Part shown: piece by piece, positions 54,568 through 63,947 of the stretch
Layout: each line of letters starts with the position of its first letter
Position numbering within the stretch: position 1 is the first letter of the stretch
Assembly (NCBI RefSeq): GCF_000495795.1
Contig: NZ_AWGD01000028.1
Coordinates: forward strand, 1-64,000
Length of the DNA: 64,000 nucleotides
Direction of reading: 5' to 3'
Source of the DNA: Asticcacaulis sp. AC460
GTDB lineage: Bacteria; Pseudomonadota; Alphaproteobacteria; Caulobacterales; Caulobacteraceae
The notes under the pieces: model-generated
What the model was told of the DNA's origin: nothing
Seen by the model: only the letters and a program-made list of their open reading frames with translations
The model's database searches: none
Program-made: the position numbers and the translations under genes

Positions 54568-54728
54568 ATACCAACGGCATTGGGGACTGCCTGCTAAGAG
54601 GACCCCTCCGTCTCGACGCGTTCGCCCCATAGGGGGGCTCACTTGCTCGCCACCTCCCCATTGTCATGGGGAGGAGAAGGAAGAAAAAGCCATTCCCATT
54701 AACGGTCAGACGCCAATGCCTTTGGTAT
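54568..54728. mobile_element. MITE-like element
   Basis: About 161 bp bounded by imperfect terminal inverted repeats, ATACCAACGGCATTGG (54568-54583) and CCAATGCCTTTGGTAT (54713-54728), 15 of 16 positions complementary. No coding capacity. Dispersed repeat copy 8 forms its inside. No clear target duplication was found. A sequence like the left end precedes repeat copy 6 at 41470. Confidence 0.5.
54597..54683. repeat. Dispersed palindromic repeat, copy 8
   Basis: GAGGACCCCTCCGTCTCGACG, GCTCACTTGCTCGCCACCTC and CCCCATTGTCATGGGGAGG followed by AGAAGGAAG. Nearly the same as copies 1 and 6 in its conserved parts. It lies between the RTX and methyltransferase genes. Confidence 0.75.
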
Positions 54729-54895
54729 TAATCCAAAAACGGGAGCGCCAGCGCGGTGCGTCACACTTTTCGGGATGCGCTCCGGGACGCCACAGGAGTA
54801 ACGCGGCCTCTCTCCTGGACACCGTTCCGCTTCCCCTTGAACCCGGACGCGAAGCAGGTTCAAATTGCGCCCGTCATACACACAAGGGATGAACC

Positions 54896-56383
54896 GTGTC
54901 CGATGAAACCTGGACCGGCGGCTATGTCGTCGATGTCGAATATACGCACGGCTTCTACCCGGAGCTGGCGCCGCTGAACCTGGCGATGGCCGCGACCCTG
55001 GCCGGCCGGCGCACCGTCGATGTCGACCAGCCCTTCACCTATCTCGAACTGGGCTGCGGCAACGGCTATTCGACAGCCCTGCTGGCGGCGGCCAATCCGC
55101 ACGGCCGTTTCTGGGCCAACGATTTCAACCCGACCCACATCCTCAATGCGCGTGGTACGGCCCAGGCCGCCGGGCTCGACAATGTCACCTTCCTCGAAGC
55201 CAGTTTCGAAGACCTGCTCAATACCGACCTGCCCGAATTCGACTTCATCACCCTGCATGGCATCTGGTCGTGGGTCAGCGCCGAGAACCGACACTATATC
55301 GTCGAGCTTATCCGCCGCCGGCTGAAACCGGGCGGGCTGATCTATATCAGCTACAACTGCATGCCGGGCTGGTCGCGCGCGGCGCCTTTGCGGCGGATCA
55401 TGAAGCTGGGCGTCACCAACCCTCAGGCCCCGGCCCATGACCGTGTTGTACAGGCCCTGGGCTATGCCCGGACCCTGCGTGATGCCGGCGCCACGTTTTT
55501 CGCCGCTACGGCGGAAACCGGCCCGCTGCTGGAGCGGCTGGCGAAAGAAAATCCGACCTACGTGGCGCACGAATACCTCAATGAGGACTGGTGGCTGTTC
55601 TACCAGGACGAGGTCGCCGACGCCCTGGCTCCCGCCAAGCTGGGCTATGTCGCTCAGGCGCGTCTGATGGACGGCTTCGATCAGTTCAATTTCAAGCCGG
55701 CCCAGCGCGCCGTTCTCACGGCGCCCGACGCACCTGCAGCCACCGAGGTCGTCCGCGACGTCCTGCTGGACCGGCGCTTCCGCCGCGACGTCTATGGCCG
55801 TGGGGTACCCGCCCTGAAGCTCGGCGAAGGCTCGGCGTGGATGCGCGGCCGGCGCTTCGCCCTGGCCCGCCTGCGCAACCTGTGTCCCCTCAAGTTCCAG
55901 CGTCCGGGCGGTGAGTTCAATCTGACCCCCGAAGTGTTCGACGCGGTGCTGGACGGCCTGGCCGCGGCGCCTTCGACGGTCGACCAGCTTCGCGCCCTGC
56001 CGGCCCTTGCAGCCATTGAAGCGCGACATATCGAACAGGCACTGGGGGTCTTGTGCGGGCTCGGCTATGTCCAGCCGGCCCTGGCCGAAGACGGCGATGC
56101 GGCGCGCAAGGTGGTGACCGACCGGTTCAACGCCGTTGCCATGCAATCGGCGGCGGCGGGCCGGCCGGTCGCCGCCCTGCCCTCGCCCGTGACAGGTACG
56201 GGCATTCCTCTACCGGGTCCGGAACAGGTTTTTCTGGCCGCCATGCGTCGCGGCCAGTCGCTGGAAACCGTGGCCGACGCCATGGCACCCGACTCCGAGG
56301 AGAAGCGCCAAGCTATGCGCACGCGGGCCCAGGCCTTCGCGCAGCAGGGGATCAGCGTACTCAAAGGGTTGGGGGTTATTTGA
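54896..56383 (+). CDS. Class I SAM-dependent methyltransferase with regulatory domain
   Basis: A 495-residue methyltransferase. Motif I is YLELGCGNGYSTALLAAA near residues 49-66, followed by FWANDFNPTHILNA and FDFITLHGIWSWV. The middle and C-terminal regions (LRDAGATFF, NEDWWLFYQDEVADALA) fit the methyltransferase regulatory domain family (PF10119), and the end resembles a winged-helix-like region. Substrate unknown. The GTG start at 54896 has AAGGGATG just upstream. It overlaps the convergent next gene by eight bases. Confidence 0.87.
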   Translation: MSDETWTGGYVVDVEYTHGFYPELAPLNLAMAATLAGRRTVDVDQPFTYLELGCGNGYSTALLAAANPHGRFWANDFNPTHILNARGTAQAAGLDNVTFLEASFEDLLNTDLPEFDFITLHGIWSWVSAENRHYIVELIRRRLKPGGLIYISYNCMPGWSRAAPLRRIMKLGVTNPQAPAHDRVVQALGYARTLRDAGATFFAATAETGPLLERLAKENPTYVAHEYLNEDWWLFYQDEVADALAPAKLGYVAQARLMDGFDQFNFKPAQRAVLTAPDAPAATEVVRDVLLDRRFRRDVYGRGVPALKLGEGSAWMRGRRFALARLRNLCPLKFQRPGGEFNLTPEVFDAVLDGLAAAPSTVDQLRALPALAAIEARHIEQALGVLCGLGYVQPALAEDGDAARKVVTDRFNAVAMQSAAAGRPVAALPSPVTGTGIPLPGPEQVFLAAMRRGQSLETVADAMAPDSEEKRQAMRTRAQAFAQQGISVLKGLGVI

Positions 56384-56946
56384 CACCCTGGCCTGATGCC
56401 GGATGCGCCTTCTGGAAAGCTTCCTCTTCGTAACAATACCCGTATTCGGTATGCTCCTCAGACGTGCACCATTCGGCGCGAATTTCCTCGCCGGACAGAA
56501 CGTGGTCAACGACACCCGTCACGGGGTTGCCAAGAACACCGATCATGATTTCCTCATCGAAGACACAACCTTCGCTATGAACGCCATTCTGCACGACCAA
56601 ACGCACCTTGCCGTCTGCCGTCGAGACATCGACATATCGAAAGGTCTCTGTCTGGCCTGAACCTTCGTAATCAGCGGCGATAAAGCCGCTGGAATCTGGA
56701 ACCCAAACGACCTTACCCCCGTCAATAGAACCGGCAGGGACGACACCTTCCCTGGTCAGCAGGTCGATCGCGCCACGTCTGAAGTGGACAACTGCGTTAC
56801 CGCCTGGGGCGGGATGGCATCCCTCCGGGCTAAACCCTGCACGCTCTTCGGCTTTCATCGCCGTTTCGCATTCGGCCAAGATCGATGGCACGGGCTGGCA
56901 TGCCGACAGCCCCTACGATGCACAATACGATGACGCTCCATCTCAT
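56376..56946 (-). pseudogene. Secreted hypothetical protein, frameshifted after the signal peptide
   Basis: The main frame, from a GTG at 56891, gives 171 residues with six Cys but no signal peptide. Upstream, in another frame, ATG 56946 opens a good signal peptide (MRWSVIVLCIVGAVG, then MPARA). Removing one base from the AA pair at 56878-56879 would join them as ARAIDLAECETAM. So the gene appears to carry a one-base insertion, or the sequence has an error here. The domain is unrecognised: Gly/Val-rich, likely disulfide-bonded, ending GYCYEEEAFQKAH. GGGGCGGG lies before ATG 56946. Confidence 0.6.
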
Positions 56947-56985
56947 GACCCGCCCCAGCGAATACGTACTATTAGTATCTATTAT

Positions 56986-57023
56986 TTGCGTTAGTTTAGG
57001 TTGCATGTTATAACGGCGTGCAA
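56986..57023 (+). promoter_or_regulatory. vapBC promoter with inverted-repeat operator
   Basis: TTGCGT (56986-56991), 17 bases, TATAAC (57009-57014). An inverted repeat TTGCA-N13-TGCAA (57001-57023) straddles the -10, as expected for autorepression by the VapB-VapC complex. Confidence 0.6.
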
Positions 57024-57042
57024 TCTGCTTAAACGGTTCATC

Positions 57043-57300
57043 ATGGGCATCGCCAAACTTTTTATGACCGGCCAGAGCCAGGCCGTCCGACTGCCCAAGG
57101 AATTCCGCTTCGAGGGCACCGAGGTCGAAATCCGGCGGGACGACATCACCGGCGAGGTCATCCTGCGTCCGAAACGTCAGGACTGGGCCGCTTTTTATGC
57201 CCTGGCCGACCGGACCGAAATACCGGCCGATTTCCTGTCTGAAGAGGATCGACTGAAAAACGATCCCCCGGTGGACCCGTTTGCCGGCTATGATGAATGA
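57043..57300 (+). CDS. vapB: VapB-type antitoxin
   Basis: An 85-residue AbrB/SpoVT-fold antitoxin. The DNA-binding part is KLFMTGQSQAVRLPKEFRFEGTEVEI at residues 4-29; the acidic C-terminus (DPPVDPFAGYDE) would wrap the toxin. ATG 57043 is chosen because homologues begin just before this motif; an in-frame start 14 codons earlier would lie within the operator. Its stop overlaps the toxin start (ATGA). Confidence 0.92.
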   Translation: MGIAKLFMTGQSQAVRLPKEFRFEGTEVEIRRDDITGEVILRPKRQDWAAFYALADRTEIPADFLSEEDRLKNDPPVDPFAGYDE

Positions 57301-57716
57301 GCCGCTATCTGATCGATACCAACACCGTCAGTCACATTTTGCGCGGTGATATTCTGCCGGTTCGTGACCGGCTGGACCAGGCGGTGGCGCGAGGCGGGAT
57401 CATCTCGCTATCGGTCATCAGTCAGGCGGAACTGTTTTACGGCTGGGCCCGGCGCGGCCATCCCGATCGCCTGGGCAAGCTGATCGGCGGCTTTCTGGCC
57501 GGCGTAGAGGTCCTGCCATGGACGGAGGCCGTGGCGCGCAACTATGGGGACCTGCGCGCTGCATGCGAAGCCGCCGGCGTCAACCTGACCACCTCCGACA
57601 TGATGATAGCCGCTCATGCCAAGACGGTAAGCGCCGTTTTGGTCACGCGGGACAAGGCTTTCCAGCACCTTAAGCCGCATCTGGCCGGGCTTGAGGACTG
57701 GACGGCTATCGCCTGA
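57297..57716 (+). CDS. vapC: VapC-type PIN-domain ribonuclease toxin
   Basis: A 139-residue PIN-domain toxin, predicted to cleave tRNA or rRNA. The acidic metal-binding residues are in YLIDTNTVSH (Asp7), SQAELFYG, TSDMMIAAHA and TRDKAF. Intact, so the pair is probably active. It ends six bases before the convergent ppc stop. Confidence 0.94.
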   Translation: MSRYLIDTNTVSHILRGDILPVRDRLDQAVARGGIISLSVISQAELFYGWARRGHPDRLGKLIGGFLAGVEVLPWTEAVARNYGDLRAACEAAGVNLTTSDMMIAAHAKTVSAVLVTRDKAFQHLKPHLAGLEDWTAIA

Positions 57717-57722
57717 CCGGAG

Positions 57723-60413
57723 TCACCCGGTATTGCGCAGGGCGCTGGCGACGCCGCTGACCGTCAGTTGCATGGCCAGCTTGACCAGCTTGTGCTGGTT
57801 TCCGGAACGGCGGACGGCGAACAGATGCGCCTGCAGCCGGTTCAGCGTATCCAGCAATGGCCGCGAACGCTCGATCTGGTGGCGCAGGCGCTCGTGCGTC
57901 GACAGCAGGGTCTGGGCGCCGCGGATGCGCTTGATCAGGGCCACCGTATCATCGAATTCGAAACGGATCTGGTCGTAGATGCGTTTCGCCTCTTCGGGCT
58001 CGGCGGCCAGCGGCAGGTAGAGGGCGGCAATGTCCATGTCGGCCTTGGCCAGGGCCATTTCCATATTGGCCAGAAAGACATCGAAAAAGTCCCACTTCGC
58101 CATGTCCTGCAAGGTGGCTTCGTCGGTGCCGACTTCGCGCACGGCGGCGGCAAAGCCGTACCAGCCCGGCAGCATCAGGCGCGACTGCGACCACGAGAAC
58201 ACCCACGGAATAGCACGCAGGTCTTCGATCTTGTTCGATGCCGTCCGCGAGGCCGGCCGCGAGCCGATCTTCAGGTCCGAAATCTCCGAAATCGGCGTCA
58301 CCGAGCGGAAGAAGCTGAGGAAATGCGGATCGTCATAGACCAGGCCGCGATAGGCCTTGAACGAGGCGTCGCACAGGGCATCCATGACGGGCGCGAACTT
58401 TTTCTCCAGCTTGATGTCGGCATCGTGGTCACTGCCGCGCGGCACGGTGGCCAGGAAGGCGGCGGCGGCGAAGCTGTCCAGGGTCTTGTGCGCCGTGGTG
58501 ACATTGCCGAACTTGCGGGCGATCATTTCGCCCTGTTCGGTGACGCGGATCTGGCCGTTCACCGTGCCTTCGGGCTGGGCCAGGATGGCGGCAAAGGCCG
58601 GCCCCCCGCCTCGGCCGACCGAACCGCCGCGGCCGTGGAACAGGCGCAGCTTGACCTTGGCCTTGTCGCAGACCGCCTTGACGGCCTTGGAGCCTTTGTG
58701 CAGGTTCCAGCGCGACGCGGTATAGCCGCCGTCCTTGTTGGAGTCGGAATAGCCCAGCATGACTTCCTGGATGGCCGGTCGCCCCATCAGCGAGCGGACC
58801 GCGTAGTTGCCGAGCCACTTCTTCATGATGTCGGGCGCGGCTTCCAGGTCGCCGATGGTTTCGAACAGCGGCGAAATCTTGATCATGGTGTGCGGCTGCG
58901 GGCCGCCGCGGACCAGGCCGGCCTGTTTCAGCAGCACCAGGGGCTCCAGGATGTCCGACACCGACGACGCCTTGGAGATGATATAGGCGCCGAAAGCTTC
59001 GGGACCGTAGGTCGTGATCAGGGCGGCGGCGGCATCGACGATTCGCAGTTCCTTGCGTGTCTCGTCGGAATATTTGGCGAAATCCCAGCGCAGGATGCGG
59101 TCATTGGTCAGTTCGGCGAACAGCAGCGAACAGCGCTCGCTTTCCGACATGCCGAGATAGTCGACCAGTTCCGACGAGTGGGTGTAGAGGTCGGCGATGA
59201 CGCGTTCATGGACGTCGGAATTCTGACGCAGGTCCAGGGCCAGCAGGTGGAAGCCGCAAGACCGGATGATGCGGATCAAGGTCTTCAGCGTACGACCGAT
59301 CATCCGGCGACCGCCATGTTCAGCCAGGCTGTCGCGGATCATCCGCAAATCCTTGTTGAACACTTCCGGCGCATCATAGGCGGGCGCGGTGGCGGTACCA
59401 TTGGTGACGGGCTCGCCCAAGACATGGGCGCGGGTGCGCGCCAGGCGCAGCTTCATGTGTGACAGGGCGCGACGATAGGGCTCGTCGATGCGGTGGATGT
59501 CGGTGTTCAGCGACTTACGCGCCAGGTCGTTGACGGCTTCACTGGCCGGGGTGACCTCGTCCGACACAGTCAGTTCGCGATCGAGCTGGTCCAGTTGCTG
59601 GGCGTAGAAGTCGAAAAGCACCGTTGCCTGGGTCTTGAAGGCGTAGTTGAGCGTGACCTCGTCGACATGGGGGTGGCCGTCGCGGTCGCCGCCGATCCAC
59701 GAGCCCAGCTTGAGGATGTTGGGCAGCTTGCCGTCGTGCGGGATTTCGCGGCCCCATTCGTTGTACAGCGTCACAAGAGCCGGCAGGATAGAGCGCTTGA
59801 CCGCGCCGACCAGGTTGTTGATCTCGTCCTGGACGGTGATGCGCTCGGGCCGGTTCAGGCGCGTATTCCACAGCAGGGAAACGGCGCGGTAGAGGTCGTC
59901 CTCAAGTTGCGCGCGCTCGGCGTGGTTGGTCACCTTCTCATAGGCCTGCAGCAACTGCGTGATTTCATATTCGCGTTCGACCACGCTGGCGCGGCGCATT
60001 TCGGTCGGGTGGGCCGTGAAAACCGGTGACGCCAGAAGCTCGGACAGGACGGTTTCGACATCCTCGGTCGGCAGGCCAGCCTTCATTGCCGAACGGACGG
60101 CATTGGCCAGGCTGACCGTCTGGATGGAGCCGTCGGAGGTGGTGAAGGTGTCGATCTGACCCAGTTGCGACACATCGTCGGCAATGACCTGAAGCGTCGA
60201 CTGGCAGGTCAGGATGCGCGCCGCGTGGGCGGCTTCGGATTCCGTCAGCGACGCAAAGTCGAAGTCGGGATGTTTCAGCGCTTCGATCTTGTCGAGGACG
60301 CCTCCACGGCCCAGGTCCGTAACGGTTTCGTTCAGATAGCCGTCCAGCAGGGCGGCATGGTGTCGGACAAGGGTCTCGTTCATGGCCTGAAAGCCTTCAA
60401 TAAGTTGCTTCAC
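57723..60413 (-). CDS. ppc: Phosphoenolpyruvate carboxylase
   Basis: An 896-residue enzyme that carboxylates phosphoenolpyruvate to oxaloacetate, refilling the citric acid cycle. Signatures: VFTAHPTEMRR (active-site His), MLGYSDSNKDGGY, FHGRGGSVGRGGGPAFAAI, VFSWSQSRLMLPGWYG and the invariant C-terminal NTG. The start is taken at 60413; an ATG ten codons on (MNETLVRHH) is an alternative. It stands alone. Confidence 0.96.
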   Translation of the reverse strand: MKQLIEGFQAMNETLVRHHAALLDGYLNETVTDLGRGGVLDKIEALKHPDFDFASLTESEAAHAARILTCQSTLQVIADDVSQLGQIDTFTTSDGSIQTVSLANAVRSAMKAGLPTEDVETVLSELLASPVFTAHPTEMRRASVVEREYEITQLLQAYEKVTNHAERAQLEDDLYRAVSLLWNTRLNRPERITVQDEINNLVGAVKRSILPALVTLYNEWGREIPHDGKLPNILKLGSWIGGDRDGHPHVDEVTLNYAFKTQATVLFDFYAQQLDQLDRELTVSDEVTPASEAVNDLARKSLNTDIHRIDEPYRRALSHMKLRLARTRAHVLGEPVTNGTATAPAYDAPEVFNKDLRMIRDSLAEHGGRRMIGRTLKTLIRIIRSCGFHLLALDLRQNSDVHERVIADLYTHSSELVDYLGMSESERCSLLFAELTNDRILRWDFAKYSDETRKELRIVDAAAALITTYGPEAFGAYIISKASSVSDILEPLVLLKQAGLVRGGPQPHTMIKISPLFETIGDLEAAPDIMKKWLGNYAVRSLMGRPAIQEVMLGYSDSNKDGGYTASRWNLHKGSKAVKAVCDKAKVKLRLFHGRGGSVGRGGGPAFAAILAQPEGTVNGQIRVTEQGEMIARKFGNVTTAHKTLDSFAAAAFLATVPRGSDHDADIKLEKKFAPVMDALCDASFKAYRGLVYDDPHFLSFFRSVTPISEISDLKIGSRPASRTASNKIEDLRAIPWVFSWSQSRLMLPGWYGFAAAVREVGTDEATLQDMAKWDFFDVFLANMEMALAKADMDIAALYLPLAAEPEEAKRIYDQIRFEFDDTVALIKRIRGAQTLLSTHERLRHQIERSRPLLDTLNRLQAHLFAVRRSGNQHKLVKLAMQLTVSGVASALRNTG

Positions 60414-60626
60414 CCGTAATCCGTTTCCTGTGGCGGTTCGGATTTTTTATCCGTGACAGCAAGCTTAAACATATTTTTGTGCAGCGCAAGATAAGGTACC
60501 GCTAACACAGCTTACGGCCCGGAATTTTTATGGTTGCCGCCGCAACAATCCGCATTCATCCAATTCTTAACGGTTTTCCGCTAGGCTGAACGTCAAAGAA
60601 GCTTAAGAATCTAAGCGGGGACATTC

Positions 60627-61175
60627 ATGGCCAAAGCCAGCTATCACCGTCATCAGCGCGTCTATGTCGAGCCCGTCGGCACCTGGGCCGTCATCGACAA
60701 GGTCAATCCGGTGTGGGTCAAGGGCTTCGACGAACCGGTGCGGGTAACCTACGACTGTGGACTCGGGCGCGACTTTGCCGAAAGCGAGTTGATCCCCGAA
60801 GGCGAGGCCGAAGCCCGCGACAGCGAGATGGGCAACTGGCGCCTGATGCGCGCGCGCAACAAGTGGCAAAGCCCCGATGAATCGCGCAATCACCCCTTCC
60901 CCGGCACCTATCCGATCGTCGTCACCGATGTGAATGACTGGGGCGGCTGGCGCGTGCCGGGCGCCGAGTACGAACGCGACCCGGCGCTGATCGAGATGCA
61001 GGCGCGGCTGATCGCGGCGGCGCCGCGGCTGTTGAAGCTGATCAAGGAATTGCGCGACTATGCCCGCGACAACAGCGCCGATATCGACGACGACCTGTTG
61101 AAGCTGGCCAAGCGTGCCGAGCAACTGCGCAAGGCGGTCGAGACGGACGTTTCCGATACCAAGATGGCGGAATAG
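60627..61175 (+). CDS. Conserved hypothetical protein
   Basis: A 182-residue soluble protein without signal peptide. The N-terminal 110 residues are beta-rich (RHQRVYVEPVGTWAVIDKV, RVTYDCGLGRDFAESEL) and the C-terminal part is helical (LIEMQARLIAAAPRLLKLIKELRDYARD, then LLKLAKRAEQLRKAV), likely a coiled coil. I do not recognise it. GGGGAC lies about seven bases before the ATG. It is divergent from ppc and 69 bases upstream of pepN on the same strand. Confidence 0.75.
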   Translation: MAKASYHRHQRVYVEPVGTWAVIDKVNPVWVKGFDEPVRVTYDCGLGRDFAESELIPEGEAEARDSEMGNWRLMRARNKWQSPDESRNHPFPGTYPIVVTDVNDWGGWRVPGAEYERDPALIEMQARLIAAAPRLLKLIKELRDYARDNSADIDDDLLKLAKRAEQLRKAVETDVSDTKMAE

Positions 61176-61244
61176 CTTTTCCGCATTGCCTTCGTCTGGC
61201 GACGCCCCATATGGTCCGGTAAGACCTCACATCCGGACCCGATC

Positions 61245-63845
61245 ATGCGCACCGAACAGCCTCCCGTCATTCGCCTCGCCGACTATAAGCGTCCGGATTT
61301 CCTGATCCCTACCACCGAACTGACCTTCGACCTGGCGCCGACCGCCACGCGAGTCAGGGCGCGGTTGACGCTCCAAAGGCAGGGCGCCGCCGACGCGCCG
61401 CTGGTGCTGATGGGCGAACGGTTGAAGCTGATCTCGGTCGCCGTCGATGGTCAGGCGGTCTCCGATTACACCGTCACCGATGAAACCCTGACGATCGGCT
61501 CCGTCCCCGACCGGTTCGTTCTCGAGACCGAGGTCGAGATCAATCCCTCCGACAACAAGACTCTGGAAGGGCTGTACATGTCGTCGGGCCGCTACTGCAG
61601 CCAGTGCGAGGCGGAAGGCTTCCGCAAGATTACCTACTATCTCGATCGCCCGGACTCGATGAGCAAGTACCGCGTCCGTGTCCAGGCGCCAAAGGCCGGT
61701 TTTTCGCACCTGCTGTCCAACGGCAACCTGATCGAAACCGGCGATCTGGACGACGGCCGCCACTTCGCCCAGTGGGAAGACCCGTTCAACAAGCCGGCCT
61801 ATCTGTTCGCCCTGGTCGCCGGTGAGCTGGATGTGCTGGAGGATAGCTTCACCACCGTGTCCGGCCGCGAGGTGGCGCTGCGGATCTATGTCGATACCGG
61901 CATGCGCGACCGCGCCGCCTACGCCATGGACGCGCTGAAGCGGTCGATGAAGTGGGACGAAGAGGCCTATGGCCGCGAGTACGATCTCGACCTGTTCATG
62001 ATCGTCGCCGTGCGCGATTTCAACTTTGGCGCCATGGAAAACAAAGGGCTGAACATCTTCAATGCGTCGCTGCTGCTGGCCGATCCGACCACGGCGACCG
62101 ACCTCGATTACGAGCGCATCGAGTCGGTCGTGGCGCACGAATATTTCCACAACTGGTCCGGCAACCGCGTCACCTGCCGCGACTGGTTCCAGTTGTGCCT
62201 GAAGGAAGGCCTGACCGTCTATCGCGACCAGGGCTTCTCCGCCGACCAGCGCGGCCACGCCGTCCAGCGCATCAAGGATGTGCGGGCTCTGCGCGCGCGC
62301 CAGTTTCCGGAGGATTCCGGCCCCCTCGCCCACCCGGCGCGGCCGTCGTCCTACGCCAAGATCGACAACTTCTACACCGCCACCATCTACGAAAAGGGCG
62401 CGGAGATCGTCGGCGTTTTGCGCACCATCGCCGGCCCGGAGACCTATCGCCAGGCGCTGGACCACTATTTCGCGACCAACGACGGTACGGCGGCGACCCT
62501 GGAGGACTTTGTCGACGCCTTTACGGCTGTCACCGGCCAAGACTGGTCGGTCATGCTGGACTGGTACACCCAGGCCGGCACGCCGCAGCTTCATATCGCG
62601 CCGTCCTACGATGCCGCCAGCCAGACCCTGACCCTGCGCCTGAGCCAGACCACCCGGCCGACGCCCGGCCAGCCGACCAAGAAGACCCTGCCCATACCGA
62701 TTCGCCTGGGCCTGCTCAGCGAAGCCGGTGAGACGCTCAGTTTCAACGATGGCCAGACCGAGACCGTGATCGTGTTGCGCGAGGCCAGCCAGGACGTGGT
62801 GCTGAGCGGCGTCGCCGAACAGCCGGTCATCTCGGCGTTACGTCACTTCTCGGCGCCGGTCATCCTGAACCTGGAAGAACCGGAAAACCACGCTTTTGCC
62901 CGTTTGAAAGGCGATCCCGATCCGTTTAACCGTTGGGAAGCGGCGCAAGGGTTGGCGCGGGCCATCCTGCTCAATCCCGAGCCGGCCCAGGCGCTGATCG
63001 ACGCCTTTGCCGCCGGCTTGAAAGCCGCCTTGACCGACGATGCCCTGGAGCCGGCCTTCAAGGCGCTGATCCTGGGCCTGCCGACCGAAAGCGATCTGGC
63101 CCAGTCGATCCTGCCGGTCGACCCGGCCTTCCTGCACGCCAGCCGCAAGCGCTTCAAGGCCGCCCTGTCTGTCCAGTTGAAGGACACCCTGCTCAGCCGG
63201 TACAACGCCATCGTCACGCCGGCCAGCTTCTCGCCCGACGCCCAGGCCGCCGGCAGCCGCGCTTTCCGCAACGCCCTGCTCGACCTGCTGCTGGCCGGTC
63301 ATAGCGGGGACGCCGCGTTGATCGCCCTGGCTGAAACCCATTTCGCCACGGCCACCAACATGACCGACACGGTCGGTGGTCTCATCGCGCTGATGCATGT
63401 CCAGGGCGCACCCTATCAAGCGGCGCTGGATGCGTTTTACGACCGTTTCCGCCACGAGCCTCTGGTCATCGACAAGTGGTTTTCGCTGCAGGCGACCTGC
63501 CCGTATCCGGACACCCTGGCACGTGTCGAGGCATTGCAGAACCACCCGGATTTCGACGCCCGGACGCCCAACCGCTGGCGCGCCCTGGTCGGTGGTTTCG
63601 CCGCCAACCAGAGCGTCTTCCACAATGCCGAGGGCAAGGGCTACGCTTTCCTGGTCAAGCAGGTGCTGACGGTCGATACCTTCAACCCGATGACCGCGGC
63701 ACGGATGATTGAGCCGCTATCGCGCTTCCGCAACTACGTTTCGCCCTACAAGGACGGCATGCAAAAAGCGCTGGAGACCATCCTGGCGCAACCGAACCTG
63801 TCAAAAAACGTAGCAGAGTTGGCCGGCAAGGCGCTAAATGGCTGA
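61245..63845 (+). CDS. pepN: Aminopeptidase N
   Basis: An 866-residue M1 zinc aminopeptidase of the E. coli PepN type that removes N-terminal residues from peptides in the cytoplasm. The exopeptidase motif GAMENKG, then VVAHEYFHNWSGNRVTCRDWFQLCLKEGLTV (zinc ligands HEYFH and the later Glu) and YEKGAEIV (catalytic Tyr region) are intact. Length and C-terminal helical domain match the family. The ribosome site is weak. Confidence 0.96.
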   Translation: MRTEQPPVIRLADYKRPDFLIPTTELTFDLAPTATRVRARLTLQRQGAADAPLVLMGERLKLISVAVDGQAVSDYTVTDETLTIGSVPDRFVLETEVEINPSDNKTLEGLYMSSGRYCSQCEAEGFRKITYYLDRPDSMSKYRVRVQAPKAGFSHLLSNGNLIETGDLDDGRHFAQWEDPFNKPAYLFALVAGELDVLEDSFTTVSGREVALRIYVDTGMRDRAAYAMDALKRSMKWDEEAYGREYDLDLFMIVAVRDFNFGAMENKGLNIFNASLLLADPTTATDLDYERIESVVAHEYFHNWSGNRVTCRDWFQLCLKEGLTVYRDQGFSADQRGHAVQRIKDVRALRARQFPEDSGPLAHPARPSSYAKIDNFYTATIYEKGAEIVGVLRTIAGPETYRQALDHYFATNDGTAATLEDFVDAFTAVTGQDWSVMLDWYTQAGTPQLHIAPSYDAASQTLTLRLSQTTRPTPGQPTKKTLPIPIRLGLLSEAGETLSFNDGQTETVIVLREASQDVVLSGVAEQPVISALRHFSAPVILNLEEPENHAFARLKGDPDPFNRWEAAQGLARAILLNPEPAQALIDAFAAGLKAALTDDALEPAFKALILGLPTESDLAQSILPVDPAFLHASRKRFKAALSVQLKDTLLSRYNAIVTPASFSPDAQAAGSRAFRNALLDLLLAGHSGDAALIALAETHFATATNMTDTVGGLIALMHVQGAPYQAALDAFYDRFRHEPLVIDKWFSLQATCPYPDTLARVEALQNHPDFDARTPNRWRALVGGFAANQSVFHNAEGKGYAFLVKQVLTVDTFNPMTAARMIEPLSRFRNYVSPYKDGMQKALETILAQPNLSKNVAELAGKALNG

Positions 63846-63947
63846 CTGCCTTTCCAAAACATCAATGGACGGCGGACACGTTAACCAATCCTAAGCCAAA
63901 TCCTCGGAAAGTGCCGGGACAAAGTGGCGTAATCTCAGGAGACAATA

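Noticed and set aside
22661-54683. CRISPR array as explanation for the recurrent repeats
   Set aside because: The copies are single, kilobases apart, palindromic and of varied length; there are no spacers of constant size and no cas genes.
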